Below are positions 1-12,528 of a stretch of 64,000 nucleotides of DNA, piece after piece. The DNA is from Rostratula benghalensis. Lineage: Eukaryota > Chordata > Aves > Charadriiformes > Rostratulidae. A program made the position numbers and the translations under genes. Where the stretch lies: NCBI GenBank assembly GCA_013399305.1, contig VXAI01000013.1, positions 6,713,481 to 6,777,480 on the forward strand, given 5' to 3'. The notes under the pieces were generated by a model that was not told the DNA's origin, did no database searches, and saw nothing but the letters and a program-made list of their open reading frames with translations. Within the stretch, counting starts at the first letter, position 1. The number at the start of each line of letters is the position of its first letter.

Positions 1-878
1 GCAGCATGCCAATCTTCCAAACTGTATCCAAACTTTAGCATTTTAGATATATTCCTTTTTCATTGTATTCCAGGAAGTGTAGGGTTTGGATGTCAGCCAC
101 CTTCCTCTGTTCCTGCAAAAGCCTCAAAACGATCAATGGCTCCTTGCCTAATTAGTCCCATTTCTCTTATACTGTGAATCCTTTCTAAACTACTTTGTTT
201 CTAGATTGGCTCTGCTATTCAGTACCTTGTGGGGAGGGTACCCAAAGAGGGGTAATACAACTCCACCTGAGAGCAACTGGAATTGTATCCTACATGTTTT
301 TAATAACTGGTTTCTATTCCAGCAAAGCTTCCACTATTTTGAGTCCTGGTGGCTTTAGAGGAATCCTATATGAAAGACATGAATACATGCAAAAAAATAG
401 TTAATAGAAACAATGTGTTATTCACTAGCACAAATGAATATAAAACATTTTTCAGAAGTTAGTAGACTGAATAAAGTTATTATCTTGCATTACAAATTAC
501 TTTCTTAGTCCAGCCAGCTCTTAGCAAAGGAAGAAGCTGAAGGTCAAGCAGACTGGTACTGAGCTGCCTGTAGGGGCACTTTTTATGTCAGTAATTGCTA
601 AAAGCCCCTGTACCATGGTTCAGAACAGGAAATAGAAAAGAAAATTCTTTCATGTTAATGATTGCATAAACAGCAGTGAGAAAGGAGTTCTTTATAGCAA
701 GCCCCTTCTCCAGCTTAGGGAGGAAATAAAATTTTTGTCGCATTCCTGGTAACATTACTGTGGTGAATGTTTAGTCCAAGCTTTCAATAGGAAGAAAGGA
801 TGAAATAAAATATCTTGTAGTCTGTTTACAAAAGTGAAACGATCCCCATGATTACTTGCATGAAATTAATTTAAAAAA
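1..878. other. Unique AT-rich DNA, no gene seen
   Basis: I see no recognisable exon, RNA gene or repeat in this stretch. The open frame at 195-404 has no domain-like features and ends in AT-rich sequence. The interval ends at a CR1 fragment. Confidence 0.5.
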
Positions 879-1008
879 TCATAGAATGGTTAGCTTTGGA
901 ATGGACCTTCAAGATCATCAAGTTCCAACCCCCCTGCCATGGGCAGGGACACCTCCCACTAGAGCAGGTTGCTCAAAGCCCCATCCAGCCTGGCCTTGAA
1001 CACCTCTA
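879..1008 (-). mobile_element. CR1 LINE 3' fragment
   Basis: On the plus strand the sequence opens with ATCATAGAATGG. It then reads through the diagnostic CR1 tail text: a run matching 'aagatcatcaagttccaacccc', the CTGCCATGGGCAGGGACACC block, and the 'ccatccagcctggccttgaacacctc' block. In the element's own direction this is the 3' UTR and 3' end, so the element lies on the minus strand and is severely 5'-truncated. About 130 bases survive with few changes, so the insertion is only moderately old. It ends about 35 bases before a 23-base poly(T), which belongs to a different insertion. Confidence 0.87.
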
Positions 1009-1044
1009 AAGCAAGCTAAAAAATTAAAAATCAGAAAAGCTAGC

Positions 1045-1067
1045 TTTTTTTTTTTTTTTTTTTTTTT
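1045..1067 (-). repeat. Poly(T) run of 23 bases (poly(A) on minus strand)
   Basis: This is an uninterrupted homopolymer, one of the longest in the window. Its position 21 bases beyond an AATAAA on the minus strand supports a reverse-transcribed tail rather than a random run. CCC follows on the plus strand. Confidence 0.9.
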
Positions 1068-2086
1068 CCCATAACATCTAAAATCTCTTTTATTCCCTGG
1101 AACATAAATGAAGGTAGAAGAGTAGATAGTTTAGAAGTCCAGAGAAATATGTGAATTAGTCTTGATGTTGTAGTATTAGTGGAAGTCATCTGGATCTAGC
1201 AGTCATATAATCAAGAAGTTACAATTGAAAATTATCCTAAATTTACCGGTCATTATGCTCTACAGGCTTCCAGAAGAAACATGTCACAAAGATACATTAA
1301 ACTTACACATTATTTAGCTTCATCACAAAGATAAATAATTTATTGCTTGATAAACAATACTGCACCTTAAGGGCAGTTTTCAGCACAGCTTATTCAGTTA
1401 CAAGTTACACTGCTAAGACAATCTGACAGCTTGCACAAAATTATTGCTGTCCAAGTTAAAAGAAGTATGTGTCAATGAAATCAGACTTGCTTCATCAGGA
1501 GGCTGTGACTTTTTTTACCAATTACAAATGTTATTTTGCTGTAGTATTATCATTCGTAAATCTGAATTACAACCTTTTTGACTCAAGATAATAAGGAACA
1601 GAATCATCACAATGTCAGATCTTTAGTTTCCTTCCAGTTGTGTGTGTAGCATTGCTTAGTCACTTGAAGTAACTGCTATATGATTTAACATAAACCAGCC
1701 TCAAGACTACAGCAATTACAGTCTAGATATTTGACATACACCATATGAATTAAAAAAAAAAAAATCTGTTCAATCTAATTCATGTTAAAGCAGTAGGAAG
1801 CAGAAGGGTGAAACACCAGGCAGTAGGTACATTTCTGTAAATACAGCTCTGAGAGAAGAAACCACTCGAAACCATTTGTGTAGCACAAGGTCCCAGAATC
1901 TGCTATGGCTCAAAGTCTATTTGTGGCTTCTGCTCTGATCTCATCAGCCTCAGCAAACCGGCCAAAAACTTCACAAAGAGTTTGGTTATCTAGTTTTATC
2001 TGTTATACTGAATGGAGATGTTGTCTAGATGGGACGTTAGGCCCCCAAAACCCCATTCTGTACGCTTCTAATTCATTCCCCAGTTA
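1045..2086 (-). pseudogene. Putative processed retrocopy: poly(A) tail, 3' UTR and C-terminal coding remnant
   Basis: Seen: the plus strand has 23 consecutive T at 1045-1067. Read on the minus strand this is a poly(A) tail, and an AATAAA signal (TTTATT at 1089-1094) lies 21 bases upstream of it, the normal spacing for an mRNA 3' end. Upstream come about 840 bases of UTR-like sequence. Before that is an open segment on the minus strand (2002 down to 1913, stop TGA at 1910-1912) ending FGRFAEADEIRAEATNRL, a charged peptide unlike its AT-rich surroundings. The same frame is open again from 2083 to 2006, beyond an in-frame TAA at 2003-2005. Inference: a reverse-transcribed, broken mRNA copy with an undefined 5' end. 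I do not recognise the parent gene and found no convincing target-site duplication. It could instead be a genuine terminal exon next to a genomic A-tract. Confidence 0.42.
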
Positions 2087-2380
2087 TAGCAATTAGAACA
2101 GAAGATAATATAACATGGAAAGCTTTTTAAAAAATGAGTAGTACTGTCTGCAGCGTAACTAGTGATGTCTGGTTTCCCTTCTGTCTCTGATGTCTAAGAA
2201 AGGATGATCTCATTAGCCTCTTTCACAAAGAATAATAATAGGGTGTCTCTTCTCCATCCACTTGCTCGTTCTCATAAAATTATAAAAATTGCCTATCTTT
2301 AGGCTCTTTTTACCCCTCTAAAATGATGTTCAAGAATTACTGTGAGTTTGACAGACAGTCTGACATGGGAAATGATTGCA

Positions 2381-2420
2381 TTCACTCAATTACTTGGAAA
2401 TTTACTCAATTACCTAGAAA
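2381..2420. repeat. Two-copy 20-base tandem duplication
   Basis: Positions 2381-2400 and 2401-2420 match at 17 of 20 bases (core ACTCAATTAC followed by a G/A-rich end). It is a small, old tandem duplication with no visible function. Confidence 0.7.
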
Positions 2421-4664
2421 ACCGGGCCACAGGTTGCTATCTCTCCTTATTTTAATATGTTAATTCTGAGAATTTCTAGCCATCTGACTGTGGAAAAGAG
2501 AGATCTATGTATGCTTTTTACTCCAGTCGCTTTACTGTGGACTTCCACATTTCTCTCCCTGTAGGTGAAACTCTGCTTACATCAGGCAGTTACAAGGAAT
2601 AGCACAAAGGTTGCCTGGTTGCCATGACCCTGAACTACAACAAAGAATTCCAATTGAGAAGTAGGCATCCTTCTGCAGCTTTTCCACAGCTGCTGAGATG
2701 AACGGTTGCAGCTACCAGCCAGTGCTGTGTGTAGACCAGCATCTGTTCTTGAACAATAGCTCTTTAGTGGCATACCCCTGCTTAGACCCGAGTCCACCCG
2801 AGACCCAGCTCAAACATGTACTAGTTTATGGGGATCTCAAGTAAAAGTTCTGTAATAGACTTGTAGTAGAGTAGTTATTGGGAGGAAGCAAAGGCCTTTA
2901 ACTTGTAAAGGTCCTGGTAATTGTGGCGGTGCCACAATCTGTCTCTTAGAACTTGGGAACAGCCTGCAAAATACCCGTTAAGGGCTTGTGTTGAAGTGAA
3001 CTGTTGTATGGCAACTCTGTAATATTCGTAAACATTAGTAAAAACCCATACTTGTGGGACACTGTTGCTTGATACAACTTCTTACATACTGGGGATTTGT
3101 CTGGCTGTCCTCAGACTGACAGACAGGTACCTTGCAGCTCCAGATGAATGTGGAGAAGGTCACAGAAGAGGAAGCTACGGAGATGGTAACTGGTACCCTT
3201 TCTTTTTTACCCGTTTTCCAGTGTATAACAACCAAATAGTCTTACCCTGTTAGTATTGCCTTGATAGCAAGTAATCCATACAGTCCTTGTTTTGTGCAAT
3301 CTTGTTGTTTTCTGCTATCATTGTGTCTCATTTAAGGCAGAACACCAAAGAAAGACTTCAGTGAGCTTCAGAAAATCTGGGTGGGGATAGAGCTCACTAC
3401 CTCCAAGATAAAAGATATTCTCAATCCCAGTGATTTATAAAATTGGGAGAAAAGTGGTAAAAAAACCAAGCATATTTCCCTAAGCTGTTTCTATTCTATG
3501 AAAATATTCAAGGGAATCTCTTCAGTTACTTTCTTCCCATTTCTTCCTGACATACTTTGTGGTTGGGGACACTAGGTAGCTTTTCAGACTTTTTAAAGTG
3601 TTATATTTTCAGTGATGTTTCACAAATGTTTAAGTGCATTCAGACCCTGAAGACCAGAGTGTGAATGAGCGATCTTTCAAATATGGTAACAATTGGAATT
3701 CTCATTGCTGGGCACTAGGAGCCTAATTTTCAGGTAGTAGTGTGCACACCCTGCAAAGTGCTCCATACCTCCTGCTCCTAATTAAATTAATGACAGCTAA
3801 GTATGTTTAGCACCTGACAAGATTAAGTTCTTATTTATGGCCCAAGGAGATGGAGATACCAAAGTGGGTCATAATTATTAAATTTAAGTCTTTGTTTGTC
3901 ATTCCTATTAACTTTAGCACCATCAGGAAGAGGTCCTACATTAATTATGTATGTATTTTTTCTTTATGTGGGTAAAATTACAGCTCAGAATGCCACTGTC
4001 TATGGGCAAATGGCTTTTCTTAGTCAGCATCAAGATGTATTGATCTGTGATGCCTTGTATAAATTATAAATGTTAATTTTTCAATTGTTAAATTAGTATA
4101 ATACCTGACAAGATAATTCTCTTAACTAGTGCATATGTACAGTACTTTAAAAAATTTAGAGTAATATTTTAACTTTTTAACATTTAAAATACAATAAAAC
4201 CAACCCAAAATTATACTTAGAAAAGAAAAATCCTAGTGAAAAATTAAACAACTTAATTATAGCATGTTTCCCAGAATTAATTTGCCATATATGAAACACT
4301 TCACAATGATCAGACTCCATATTCTGCATACTATATTAAGCAGGAAAATTCAGCAAGGAGTAATTTTACTGTTGCAAGCCATATTCACTCCAGTTTACAC
4401 CGTTGCACTCCTGATTAAAGCCATGGAGGCAAACAGATTTAGTAGGATTTAAACTTGTGTAACTGTGAGAAGAATTTTAATACCTGCACTTTTGTTGGTG
4501 TATCATGAAAAATGGTTATTTCAAAGGTAGAACTAATGGTTAAAGTCATTCATATCACTGAAGAAATCTTTCTACTCTGAAAGAAGAACTTTTTTCTATT
4601 ATAAATATTCTCCCGTTCTCTTTTCTTTGACTAAGAGAAACAAAGGGCAATAAAGAATTCATGG

Positions 4665-4701
4665 TTTTTTTTTGTTGTTGTTGTTGTTTTTTTTTTTTTT
4701 T
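4665..4701. repeat. T-rich / (TTG)n low-complexity run
   Basis: Poly(T) is interrupted by four or five TTG units and followed by a second long poly(T). No poly(A) signal lies at the expected distance on either strand, so I treat it as simple low-complexity DNA and not a retrocopy tail. Confidence 0.85.
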
Positions 4702-5796
4702 AATGACAATGTCAGATTATCAGTGTGCCTGTATTTTCCCCCTGAATTCATCATCTCCTACTATGTTTCATTACATAATGGAAAGCTCAAATACAGTATC
4801 TGGTTAAATGCACTCAACCTTTCAGGAAATTACAAAATCCAGTGTTATGTTTGTATAATAGATACTTTGCAATTTGGTTTGGTGGAATGTAAAATAGAAA
4901 TGACATAAAGAAAAAGTTGTATGTTCATACATTCTCATAGAAAAGTAAGAAATGTACATGTTTGTATCATTTGAAGCTTGATCTAAAAAAGTTTTCAGTA
5001 GATAAGTACATTTTTTCATGGTAAAACTGCAAAGATAGATTACTGCTACTGCTTACAGTTTTCTTTGTTTTGTTTTGGTTTGTATTGGATATGTAGTTTG
5101 CAAGCTGGTAGATTGTCAAATAAAAGAATTTATGCTTGGTAGTAGAACTTCAAATAATTGGGTTCATTTACTTTTTATCTACCGTTCACTGTCTGGATAT
5201 AAATATTAAGAAAACCCAAAACACTGTTGTATGTTGGCCCAGAGCAAAAATTCATTGATTGTGCCACTGAAAGAATGAAAACAAATTAACTTATTCATAA
5301 ATTCTTTTTAGCAACATTTCATTTGGAGTTTTTACATGATTTTTTAATTTCCCTAATTTTGGCATTTAACAAAGCAAAAAGTCCTTTCAAAACAATAAAA
5401 AAGAAATAGCTTACTTAGAAAATTCCAAACCCCAGACTTTCAGATTTCCTTTCTCAGCCAAAATTATTGAAAGTTATTTCAACCCAAAGGCTGTTTTCTC
5501 AGAGAACAGACTGTTTGTGGGAAAAAGGTGATAAAACACAGATTTACTATTTGCTGTAGAATTTTCAAAACACATTAATTACTCTAGTCTGTGATACAGG
5601 TTTCTCTGGTAAAGTGAACATTTAAATTTATGTCCTCTATTTGTGTTTGTGTTGTAGTGACAACTAATATAAAATTTGCTGTCCCTGTAAGTGCCATGAG
5701 ATTCAAGAGCACTTTGTGGGGGCATAGGGATGTTCAGTTTAGAATTCTTACTGAAGGACCAAGGCCTGAATTTAAAATACATGATTCCTTGTCTCC

Positions 5797-6060
5797 CAGT
5801 TAACAGGTAATAGAACAAGAGGAAATGGCCTGAAGTTGAGCTGGGGAGGTTTAGATTGGATATTAAGAAAAATTTCTTCACTGAAAGGGTTGTAAACTGT
5901 TGGAACAGAGAAGTGGTGGAGTCACCATCCCTGAAGGTATTTAAAAGACCTGCAGATGTAGTGCTTAGGGACAGAGTTTAGTGATAACAGCGGTGCTAGG
6001 TTAACAGTTGGATTTGATGGTCTCAAAGGTCTCTTCCATCCAAAATGTTTCTATGATTCA
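5797..6060 (+). mobile_element. CR1 LINE 3' fragment, plus orientation
   Basis: The sequence reads through the canonical end of an avian CR1 in the sense direction. It has the 'aacaagaggaaatggcctgaagttg' region, a segment matching TTTAGATTGGATATTAAG, GAAGTGGTGGAGTCACCATC, TGGATTTGATGGTCTCAAAG, and a final TCTATGATTC. Compared with the usual CR1 text, about ten bases are missing after GGAACAG, where a GCTGCCCAGG-like block is expected. Only the end of ORF2 and the 3' UTR remain, and nothing is coding. The 'tggatttgatggtctcaaagg' type of end is shared with the copy at 59.9 kb, so both are probably of a related, older subfamily. Confidence 0.87.
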
Positions 6061-8023
6061 TTGTCAGGATCCATCTATAAACCATAATGTGTCTACTGTA
6101 AGTGTTGCCTTATGAAAGGAACCTGCAGGGTATAGTAGCCACCTGGAAAATACATAGTTTTTTGAAACAAAATGTACATATTTACCTACCTTGCATCTTT
6201 ATGGTATGCTGATCAGTTAAGTGTACAATTGGAAAAGCTAACATTTTTTCAGACTTTGATTCATGATTAATGTTACGCTGTTGAATAAGTATTTTGACCC
6301 TGAAGAGCCATCCAGAACATCTACAATAGTCTCAGAATGGTTATGTGAAAACTTACTCGTGTCTTGGACACTGTTTATCTCTATTTTTGTACTGGTTGGG
6401 TATTTCATGTTTCACACTACCACTAATATATGTAATAAGCTAATAAGAGTTCTGATTATACTTCTGTAACTCTTACTTCTTGACATAAAATCATTCTCCT
6501 ACTGTGTAAGTAAGATTAATTTGTAATCTTATGTGCTTAGTTACATCTCCCACAGTGATCAAAGTAGGCTAAATATGTAGAGTCTTGAATACAATTTTGA
6601 CCTGAATTATAAAAATTAAACACTCTTGTCCATGTGCTATTTCCTCCCATTTATAATATGCCTGTGCCTAACAGAAAAGATTGAAAGATGGCCTTATTAC
6701 TTGTTCAGGAAAACACATATGACAAATAAACCCATAACCCCACAGGTTCACTACTATCAGCTATTAAGAGCAGCTTTTATTACTTGTAGCAATAGGAAAT
6801 CCTAATAATAATTAATCCTGTGTGTTGTGCACAAACTACTGAATTATAGTCCAATGAATCTTTAGGAATTTGACATGTAGAAATATTAATAATTCCATGA
6901 GGTAAGTAAGCAAAAGGTAATGCTTGGGATAACATATGCTTATTTGATAGCATTGCAAGGTTATAATGAAAATTGTTAGGAACATGAAGTGTTAGTAAAG
7001 AATCAATCAGCCCCAGGAAGGAACCTGGAGAGAGTTGCAGAGGCTCATCCATTTGCAAGGTGGGACCATCCAAGTACTAAGAATTTACTCTAAGATAGTA
7101 TTCTAAGATTCTTTCATTATCAATAAAGGGAAGCGATTGCATCTCATCTTTACTTAAAGTATCTTTCAGTACATTAATATCTTCTCTTACTATATGTAAT
7201 ACTAGAATTATAGGATAACAGATTCCAGGAGGTTTTTATGAGATATCTATATCGCTTTTTGGCATCAAAGGTCATTGTCTGCGAGCAAAGAGACATCCTT
7301 AAAATACTCATTACTTTGTAAGACATACAAAAGGTCATGAACTGAAAAGTGAAACATGACCTCACAACTGAAATAATCTATTGATGTGTCACAAAGCTGT
7401 TTATATCACGTGTCCGAAGTCAACATCACTTCCATGTCATGTAATTGCTGTTAGGTAGTCATATGCTATTGTGTGAACATTCTGTGCTTTAAATACAGCT
7501 TAGAAAAGGGAAACTACAATTGACTTTGATAAGATTAAATTATACATCTAATCTTTTTTGTTCCAGATGTCAATACATAAAAGTCATATCAGAAACTCAA
7601 ATGCAGAACCTCATACATAATTTTAATCCCTCATCCTGTGCTGTAGGTTACAGATCTGGAAATTATAGCACATAAAAGCTTCTAAAAGTGGATTCCTTTC
7701 TCATTGCTTTTAAATCCAGTACTGCCAGTATAAACATTTTACTGAGTTATTTTGGAACACCCTGTGTGAGAACTAAATGGATTTCAAATTGTTTATACAA
7801 AATGACGGAGGGAGTTCAGCATTTCATGGCAGGTGAAAAGCATGTCACACATACTGACTTTCCATCTGTGGCTGCATACCTAGGCAGTGCCAAACTGAAA
7901 ACCAGGCAGTGTGCAACAGCTGAGAAGACAAAGTACAACGGGCTCTTAATTTCACCAAGAGAATTGTCACATGCCACAAAACACATAAACTCCTATGGCA
8001 AAATAACTATTTTGTGTGAGTGG

Positions 8024-8086
8024 GTATATAAATATATATATACACACATACATATATATGAGAGATATATATGCACACATATATAT
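8024..8086. repeat. AT/AC imperfect microsatellite
   Basis: Alternating TATA units are interrupted by CACACATACA and GAGAG steps. It is a typical compound dinucleotide repeat with palindromic potential but no associated gene or boundary. Confidence 0.85.
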
Positions 8087-8268
8087 TGCTTATTTGGATG
8101 TATTGCATTTATTCATTATATAGCCAATCTTGTGTGACTGTAACAGCTGTACAATTTAGGTATATGGTACTATGGTACCATGCATGTTTTTCAGGTGCCA
8201 AATGACAGAAATCTATATGAAATCTGCTAATTTTCCAGTGCACAGCAATCTCCTCATTGCATGGAGAT

Positions 8269-8297
8269 TACAACAACAAAAAAACAAACAAACAAAA
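8269..8297. repeat. A-rich (CAA/CAAA)n run
   Basis: Three ACA steps are followed by AAAC units. It is low-complexity DNA of the same kind as the runs near 33.6 and 39.5 kb. Confidence 0.75.
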
Positions 8298-10339
8298 AGG
8301 ATATAAAATCTATGTATCTATTTGTTTTTTAACCAGTCACTCAATAAGAAATAATAAAAAGACTGTGCTTTTGAAGAGCCTGGAATGCTTTATGCTTTGC
8401 TGCTGCAAATTTAGTCAGCAGAAGCAGCTCAACTCATCTAAAACTCATTTCCGAGTTGTGCTGACATTAAAGAAACCAACAATGATACTGGTGCAAAAAC
8501 AATGACAGAAAGAAGAGTTTCTTACGTTAAGCTTCACTGAAAATAAAAGACAAAACAGAACATTTGTCAAATAGGAACAATTTGTGATTAGTAGAATTTA
8601 AAAAGTAATCAAAATTTCAGATAATAATACTTCAAGTATTAGTGGATCACATGTAGGCTAAAGTTATTGAATGATAGATCAAAAACAAATTTATAATTTA
8701 TTACAGCAAGAGATAAAATATATTCCAAAGGTGACATAGTTCATGTCCTTCCAGACTTTCAGCCAAAATCTGTGCAACGTGTCTGTGATTTATTTTATGC
8801 TCAGATTTCAGATCCTATGGCTGTACAGCAATTTGCTACTTTCGTAATAGAATAACAACTGTAAAGCAGCTAAGAGGCTTCTCAGCGGTCCCTGATGTAT
8901 TCACCTGGCAGATGCTTGCAGTAGATCCTGATAAGATAGTCTTTTGCCCCATTGGGATCACTTTTCCTTGTTTTCAGACAGGCAGTCCACACAGATTAGT
9001 GGTTCATTTCTCTGGTGAAGGCTGCTGCTGGTGATGTGAAGATTCCTTCACCAGCTGAAGGACCTGAAAAGGAAAAAAGGGCAGAAGGCACTCCAATTTT
9101 CAAGATTAATGCTTGTTTCTTTACTTTGTGCCCAGCACTTGTAGAAAATATGCTGGAAATCTTGTCAGTAAAGTTCCTGACCAGATCACTTTTTCATGGA
9201 TAATTGGGAGTGAATAGAAAGGGAGTCCTGAGGAGGAAAAGGAGAGCAAAATGGACTTCAAGGCAAATAAGCCCATAAGGGAGAAGGGGGAGGGAGAGAG
9301 ATGGTAAAGGTTCCCTGGTGGAGTAGGTAAATGCCCAGATACAAGTATAAAGAAGGGTAGACTATTCAGACGTACAGCTTAACGAGGTCACCTAGAATCT
9401 CTTTTATTGTAAAGTATATCTGACAGCTTTTGGGAGAAAAAAACGAAGGAATTGTGTGGAAGTTTTTGTTATCACAGAATTTATAAAGCCTACTCTTCTC
9501 CTTGCTTTGGTGATGTAAAATTTATTTCATAGCTTTTCCCAAACCCAATCTGCCTTACTTGGATTAAAAAAATGCCCCTCTGATTCTGCATTTATGGCAA
9601 TAAAACTAGTGGGGAAGTGTATCTCCCCCTTTTCATCTTAATCTCTGCAGGCCTTGAGTAAATGCAGTTGTGTTCTCATTTTCATTTTTTTATTTATCGT
9701 GAGGAAACAATGCTATGCACACACTTTGTGAAAAACTGTCATGTGATATTACGTGAAAGATGCTTATCTTCTGACAATCCAAATGAAGTCATTGAAAAAG
9801 GGCTATCTTCATGAAATAAAAATGCTCACCTAGTTTATCTAATTGGGTATGCAAACTCCATTTTATCAGCAACATGAATTGTCATCTACTGGTGTTCACA
9901 CTAGTTGCCCTAAGGAGGAAATGGCAATCAGAGACATTGTTCATTCTATTTGGGCTTCTGAGTTGTCATGCAAATCAGTATGCAGATATAGTCTGAGGAT
10001 GAAACAAATAACCTCAGTGATGAAATGAAACATGAAACTCTCATTTGAACCTTTTGGTGTTGCTTCATTGCCTAAACAACAGTATGCATATTATTACCAT
10101 AAGCATTTGACATCGTCTTAGTTTTGTAATGCTCTGGTAGGGAGCTGTCTGTGACCTTACCGTGTCTTTAAAGACTTGAGCAATAGTTTTGTGTTCACTG
10201 CAGCCATTCATTCCATAGCTATGTCTCTCAAAAAAATTTGCAAACATATTGTTTAGAATGGGGCAGTTCCTATAGGTTTTTATAAGGAAATTCTACTTTT
10301 GCTTCAGTTGGTGTACACTTTTATAAACAGTGTACCTAC

Positions 10340-10391
10340 ACATGCACATATATATATGTATATATAAAATTTATATACGTATACATATAAT
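10340..10391. repeat. AT-rich palindromic microsatellite
   Basis: TATATA runs are punctuated by GTATAC/TACGTA steps, giving several short self-complementary stretches. No other structure surrounds it. Confidence 0.8.
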
Positions 10392-11319
10392 TTGAATGCA
10401 CATTTACATTTGTATACGTGGAAGAGTTTCAGAAAAGTGAAGTTTTTATGTTTCTCTTCTTCCCATTCCTTTTTTGTGAAGAATTGCAGCCCTTAAAAAA
10501 CCCTAAAGTAAATTTTCAGCTCTTGGTGCACAAAGAAAGCTTATAAGCTCCCTTTTTGTAGATGAGTATAGCTAAGCAGATAATGAGGGGCGAAATCTGC
10601 AAATATTTATTTAAATGAAACATTGAATTTTCCATGGCAATATTCTAACCCGTTTTGTGCTCACTTTGCAGGAATATTCTAGGAAATTAATTTACTGAGA
10701 GGCTGCTTAAAATATGTATTGTTACTGAATAGTGGATGATACCAGTGAAAGTCATACTTTGAGTTCTAATATGCAATTATTGAAAATGAACAATAAGCTA
10801 TTAGTTCTAAGCTCTGCTCTGCCCTGCAGAGAACAAAAAAAAAGGGGAAAAAAAAGTGACTGCTGCTTATATGCAAGCTGCAATACTTAACCTGTAATCT
10901 CCTGCTCTTCTTTTCCAGTTATAGTCACACATCATTATCATCAAATACATTGTTCCTACAAATGCTTTATGTATTTGTAACTTAGTGCACAGTCAAAATG
11001 GTCTTATCACCAAAAATGGGCAAAAAAATTTGTAGAATGGGAATTTTATGAAGAGTTTTGGGGCAAGACTTGTATTCACATAGATGTTAAAGTGTGTCAA
11101 ACAAAAGACCTACATCTGTTTGTTACTACAGATAAATAATAACAGATCATAATCAAATTCATTTTCACTATCTTCTGTTATTCCATACATGTAGTAAAAG
11201 ACTTACTACACTATTACCAAGTATATTTGCAGACAGAATTTGGCTAATGTTAATGATAAGTGAATATAATTACTACATTATGAATCTTAAAACTAATCTC
11301 AGCCTTCCATTCTGAGCCG

Positions 11320-11600
11320 TACCTTGTAGTGTGTATGAGACTCACCCTGCTGGTGCTGGCCTTGCAAGAACACTCAGACTCAGGCCTGTGGAGGTGTTCT
11401 GTAACCCACATGTCAGCCTGGCTGGGTCACAAATCAGCAGATACAGGTGGCTGTACACCAAGGGGTGGGCCATCATGTGCACAATGGAATCCAGCAAGGA
11501 GGCAGGCTACATAGGTTCAAGGTGTATTATGGCCTCTCACTCACCTTGAGTGACCCAGGGTGCCATTGCCTCTCACAGCTGAAAGGAAGATGTTTTTTCA
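11320..11600. other. GC-enriched patch of unknown nature
   Basis: About 280 bases are clearly richer in G and C than the DNA on either side. All three plus-strand frames carry overlapping open stretches (11329-11514, 11331-11549, 11447-11644), which argues for base composition rather than a real exon. I recognise no CR1 or LTR consensus text. It could be an old unclassified repeat. Confidence 0.3.
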
Positions 11601-12528
11601 CAACTGTTCAAAAAGGAAGAAAGGAAGCTATATTCAGCAAATAAATTATTAACTCTGAATTATTCCCTCAGCTCTGTGGCACAGTCATTGCTGCCCCAGT
11701 TTTGTCTCTTGCATATGAAGCGTAAAATATCATTCCTGTCCTCAAAGCATTTTCTGATAGAAACTGGTGAGATGGTTGAAGTCAGAATTGGGCCTTATAA
11801 GGTAGCATCTGTCGGCAAAGAATATATAATTTTGCAATTTTGGTTTTTCAAGGCCTTGTTTTATTCCTCTTGAATTAAAAGAGCGGGGAAGAATAGCCCT
11901 GCAGTTTCTCTGACATGGAAGGATCTACTTAGATGGACACGTGAGCAGCAAAACATTCACACTTGGTACATACTCCGTACAGTGGTCTCAACATAAACTT
12001 TTAGCCCTTTTAGCTGCTTTCTTACAGTAGTTTGATAGGGTTCTGCAGTGTGACTTTTCACAGAGGTCAAAAGGCTGAACAGAATCTGTGAGACACCTAT
12101 GTCAGCCAATGCAGAGATTTTACTGGCTAATACACTGTACTGCTGAGCCTTACTTACATAAGTGAGTATTTCTATGGAATTAAGGGTAATTTTACAAAGT
12201 AACCCAGATGTTTTCAGGATAAATTCAACGTCATACTGGCTTGACTCATATCACTTGTCCCAGCTCATTCACAGTAGAAATTTGCCAGGGCAAAAAGTAA
12301 TTTGCTTTTTTATTATATATCTGCCCAACAATAGAGCTCGTTATCTCTTGCTTGCAAATGCAGAGAATGAAATAAGAAAGGAACATGATTTTCTGAAAAT
12401 AGGACAGTGAAGCAAGGACAGAAGTTAGATTTGACTCCATATCTTCTGAGTCACAAATCAGTTTCCCTCTGCTAGACAGTATGTATGTTAAAAAGTAAAA
12501 CAGGTGTTTTTCTGAATTAACATTACCA
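11601..12528. other. Unique DNA, no gene seen
   Basis: The short open frames at 11676-11873 and 12162-12440 (both strands) show no domain signature and no flanking splice sites that I trust. The interval ends at the 3' terminus of the large CR1. Confidence 0.5.

Larger units (their letters stand above)
2087..5796. other. Unique DNA without a recognised gene
   Basis: This stretch holds a diverged 20-base tandem pair at 2381-2420 and a T/TTG run at 4665-4701. The minus-strand segment just above 2087 has short protein-like pieces in different frames (for example around 2220-2280). They may be more of the neighbouring retrocopy, but I cannot join them with confidence. The open frames at 2582-2797, 3035-3253, 4264-4452 and 4672-5019 show no domain or splice support. 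Confidence 0.45.
6061..11319. other. Unique AT-rich DNA with simple repeats, no gene seen
   Basis: This stretch holds an AT/AC microsatellite near 8.03 kb, an ACA-rich run at 8269-8297 and an AT palindromic run near 10.34 kb. The 149-codon frame at 7688-8137 runs straight through the AT microsatellite and is not gene-like. I see no exon, RNA gene or named transposon here. Confidence 0.5.

Noticed and set aside
4665..4701. T-rich run as a retrocopy tail
   Set aside because: It is interrupted by TTG units and has no poly(A) signal at the right distance on the minus strand.
7688..8137. 149-codon plus-strand open frame
   Set aside because: Its last third is encoded by an AT/AC microsatellite and the rest shows no motif.
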